Positions 6,140 to 7,246 of a stretch of 7,246 nt of DNA are shown one piece after another; the stretch's first letter is position 1, and every line of letters begins with the position of its first letter. The notes beneath the pieces were generated by a model. It was given only the letters and a program-made list of their open reading frames with translations. It made no database searches and was not told the origin of the DNA. The DNA lies in contig JASBZD010000063.1 in assembly GCA_029983595.1 (NCBI GenBank), positions 1-7,246 of the forward strand, given 5' to 3'. The translations under genes were made by a program, and so were the position numbers. Source of the DNA: Peptoniphilaceae bacterium. GTDB lineage: Bacteria > Bacillota > Clostridia > Tissierellales > Peptoniphilaceae.

Positions 6140-7039
6140 GTGATAAAAATAGAAAGATATTTAAGTTTAAATAGATATTTTAAAGATAAATATGGAGAAA
6201 AAATTGGTAAATTAAGCCTTGATGCGCATTTTTCATGCCCAAACCGTGATGGTACTTTATCTCATAAAGGTTGTATTTTTTGTAGCGAAAAAGGTGCAGG
6301 CGATTTTACCGATGGGGATAAAAATTTAAAAGAGCAGATAAAAACCCAAAAAGAAATCGCCAAAAGAAAATGGGACGTAAATAAGTTTATGGGATATTTT
6401 CAAAATTTTACCAATACTTATGGCGATATAAATTATTTAAAAAGAATTTATGAATTAGTATTAGATGATCCTGATATTATTGGGATTTCTATCGCGACTA
6501 GGGCAGACTGTCTAGATGATGAAATCCTAGATTATCTAGAAGACTTATCAAAAATTAAGGAAGTATGGTTAGAAATAGGCATGCAATCTATAAATGAAAA
6601 TACCATAGATTATATAAATCGCGGATATTCTCATAAATTCCTAGATAATATTTTAGATGATTTAAATAAAAGAGGCATAAAATATATTCTTCATGTAATC
6701 TTTGGTCTACCTGGTGAGTCGCATAAAGATATGCTAGATTCTATAAAATATGTAAGAGAAAAAGATGCATTTGGGATAAAAATCCATAATTTATATATCC
6801 AAAATGACTCTCCTATATATAATGAATATCTTAAAGGGAATATAGACCTTCTTTCTAAAGATGAATATACTGATCTAGTGGTAGAAGCTATAAAAATTCT
6901 AGACGGAAAGGTGGTTATTCATCGCATTACCGGTGATGGGGAGAAGTCTAAACTTGTGGCTCCATTATGGGCTGCCGATAAATTATCAGTTATCGGTGAG
7001 ATAAATCATAAATTAAAATTAGAAAATATAAAAATTTAA
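6140..7039 (+). CDS. TIGR01212-family radical SAM protein (YtqA/YhcC type)
   Basis: This cytoplasmic iron-sulfur enzyme of 299 residues is the usual length for its family. The cluster motif is CPNRDGTLSHKGCIFC, with cysteines 33, 45 and 48, the widened spacing typical of TIGR01212/YtqA/YhcC proteins and unlike the common CxxxCxxC. Further family landmarks are YFQNFTNTYG (86-95), SIATRADCL (117-125), WLEIGMQS (143-150), HVIFGLPGE (185-193) and HRITGDG (261-267). In Bacillus subtilis and Streptococcus mutans a YtqA-subgroup member (MnmL) is reported to act with the methylase MnmM in making the wobble nucleoside mnm5s2U in tRNA. Assigning that role here is an inference, and no mnmM lies beside it. 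The reading frame opens at GTG 6140, directly after an in-frame TAG. ATA at 6149 is a second possible start, eight bases after the AGG of AGGTGAT, in which case the protein begins at residue 4. A terminator follows. Confidence 0.93.
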   Translation: MIKIERYLSLNRYFKDKYGEKIGKLSLDAHFSCPNRDGTLSHKGCIFCSEKGAGDFTDGDKNLKEQIKTQKEIAKRKWDVNKFMGYFQNFTNTYGDINYLKRIYELVLDDPDIIGISIATRADCLDDEILDYLEDLSKIKEVWLEIGMQSINENTIDYINRGYSHKFLDNILDDLNKRGIKYILHVIFGLPGESHKDMLDSIKYVREKDAFGIKIHNLYIQNDSPIYNEYLKGNIDLLSKDEYTDLVVEAIKILDGKVVIHRITGDGEKSKLVAPLWAADKLSVIGEINHKLKLENIKI

Positions 7040-7050
7040 TAAGATATTTA

Positions 7051-7098
7051 AATGAGTTCTAATTAAGTATAAATTGCTTAATTAGAACTTATTTTTTT
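7051..7098 (+). terminator. Intrinsic terminator after the radical SAM gene
   Basis: GTTCTAATTAAG (7056-7067) and CTTAATTAGAAC (7077-7088) form a perfect 12-bp stem around a nine-base loop. It can extend outward to 17 bp with one G-T pair. A T-rich tract (TTATTTTTTT, 7089-7098) follows. The stem is AT-rich but unusually long. Confidence 0.85.
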
Positions 7099-7157
7099 AT
7101 AAATATGAGTTTGTGTAAATTTTATGTAAAAATAGCGAAATTAATCTGGTATTTTCA

Positions 7158-7186
7158 TTGACTTAATAAAAGTTATTAACTATTAT
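7158..7186 (+). promoter_or_regulatory. Promoter of the last gene, with a dyad in the spacer
   Basis: TTGACT (7158-7163) and TATTAT (7181-7186) each differ from consensus at one position and are 17 bp apart. The spacer is almost completely filled by the inverted repeat TTAATAA-AAG-TTATTAA (7163-7179), a position where a bound repressor would block RNA polymerase. The predicted transcription start is near 7193, leaving a leader of about 25 bases. Confidence 0.75.
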
Positions 7187-7203
7187 TAGATTAATTTAAC
7201 TTT

Positions 7204-7211
7204 AGGGAGGT
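7204..7211 (+). promoter_or_regulatory. Ribosome binding site of the last gene
   Basis: AGGGAGGT ends six bases before the ATG at 7218. It is the same sequence used by the DUF5058 gene and makes the ATG very likely to be a true start. Confidence 0.8.
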
Positions 7212-7217
7212 TGAATT

Positions 7218-7246
7218 ATGGAAAAAAATGTAAAAAGAAAGCCTAC
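7218..7246 (+). CDS. Start of an unidentified gene, cut by the window end
   Basis: Only MEKNVKRKP plus two bases of the next codon are visible. The N-terminus is lysine- and arginine-rich, as in many cytoplasmic or membrane proteins with a basic start, and gives no family assignment. The strong promoter and ribosome binding site ahead of it support a real, separately transcribed gene and not a continuation of the radical SAM operon. Confidence 0.7.

Overview
The window is AT-rich, and its codons are strongly biased toward A/T or, in the longest gene, toward C-ending two-fold codons. It carries strong AGGGAGG-type ribosome binding sites and a complete pyruvate:ferredoxin oxidoreductase. This fits a strictly anaerobic, low-GC Firmicute. 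The best guess is a Gram-positive anaerobic coccus of the Tissierellia/Peptoniphilaceae type (Anaerococcus, Peptoniphilus, Finegoldia or relatives). The class-level placement is inferred from protein style and composition, not from a marker gene.

Layout, all genes on the + strand. (1) 1-261 is an AT-rich leader with a palindromic region (31-83), a good sigma-A-like promoter (185-213) and an AGGGGG ribosome binding site. (2) 262-3801 is nifJ, a 1179-residue single-chain pyruvate:ferredoxin oxidoreductase with all expected cofactor ligands, closed by a hairpin-T-run terminator. (3) 3926-4645 and 4656-5381 are a tightly coupled pair of multi-pass membrane proteins, a DUF5058-family protein and an unnamed partner, with their own promoter and a terminator. 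(4) 5382-6139 is 758 bases of non-coding DNA holding two complete and one partial copy of a 77-bp inverted-repeat element, plus a larger (about 240 bp) imperfect foldback element between the second and third copies. (5) 6140-7039 is a TIGR01212-family (YtqA/YhcC-type) radical SAM protein with an odd start region, followed by a long perfect-stem terminator. (6) 7158 to the end is a strong promoter, a strong ribosome binding site and the first nine codons of another gene.

Functionally, nifJ supplies acetyl-CoA and reduced ferredoxin from pyruvate and looks highly expressed. The radical SAM protein is probably a tRNA wobble-uridine modification enzyme. The membrane pair is uncharacterised and is likely a two-subunit transporter or membrane complex. 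Each block has its own promoter and terminator, so the window is a set of separate transcription units, not one pathway operon.

The most interesting parts are the repeat-rich intergenic region (5382-6139), the uncharacterised DUF5058 pair, and the start of the radical SAM gene. That start is either a near-leaderless GTG or an ATA codon ideally spaced from an AGGTGAT Shine-Dalgarno. I found no CRISPR array, defence cassette, transposase, tRNA or rRNA.
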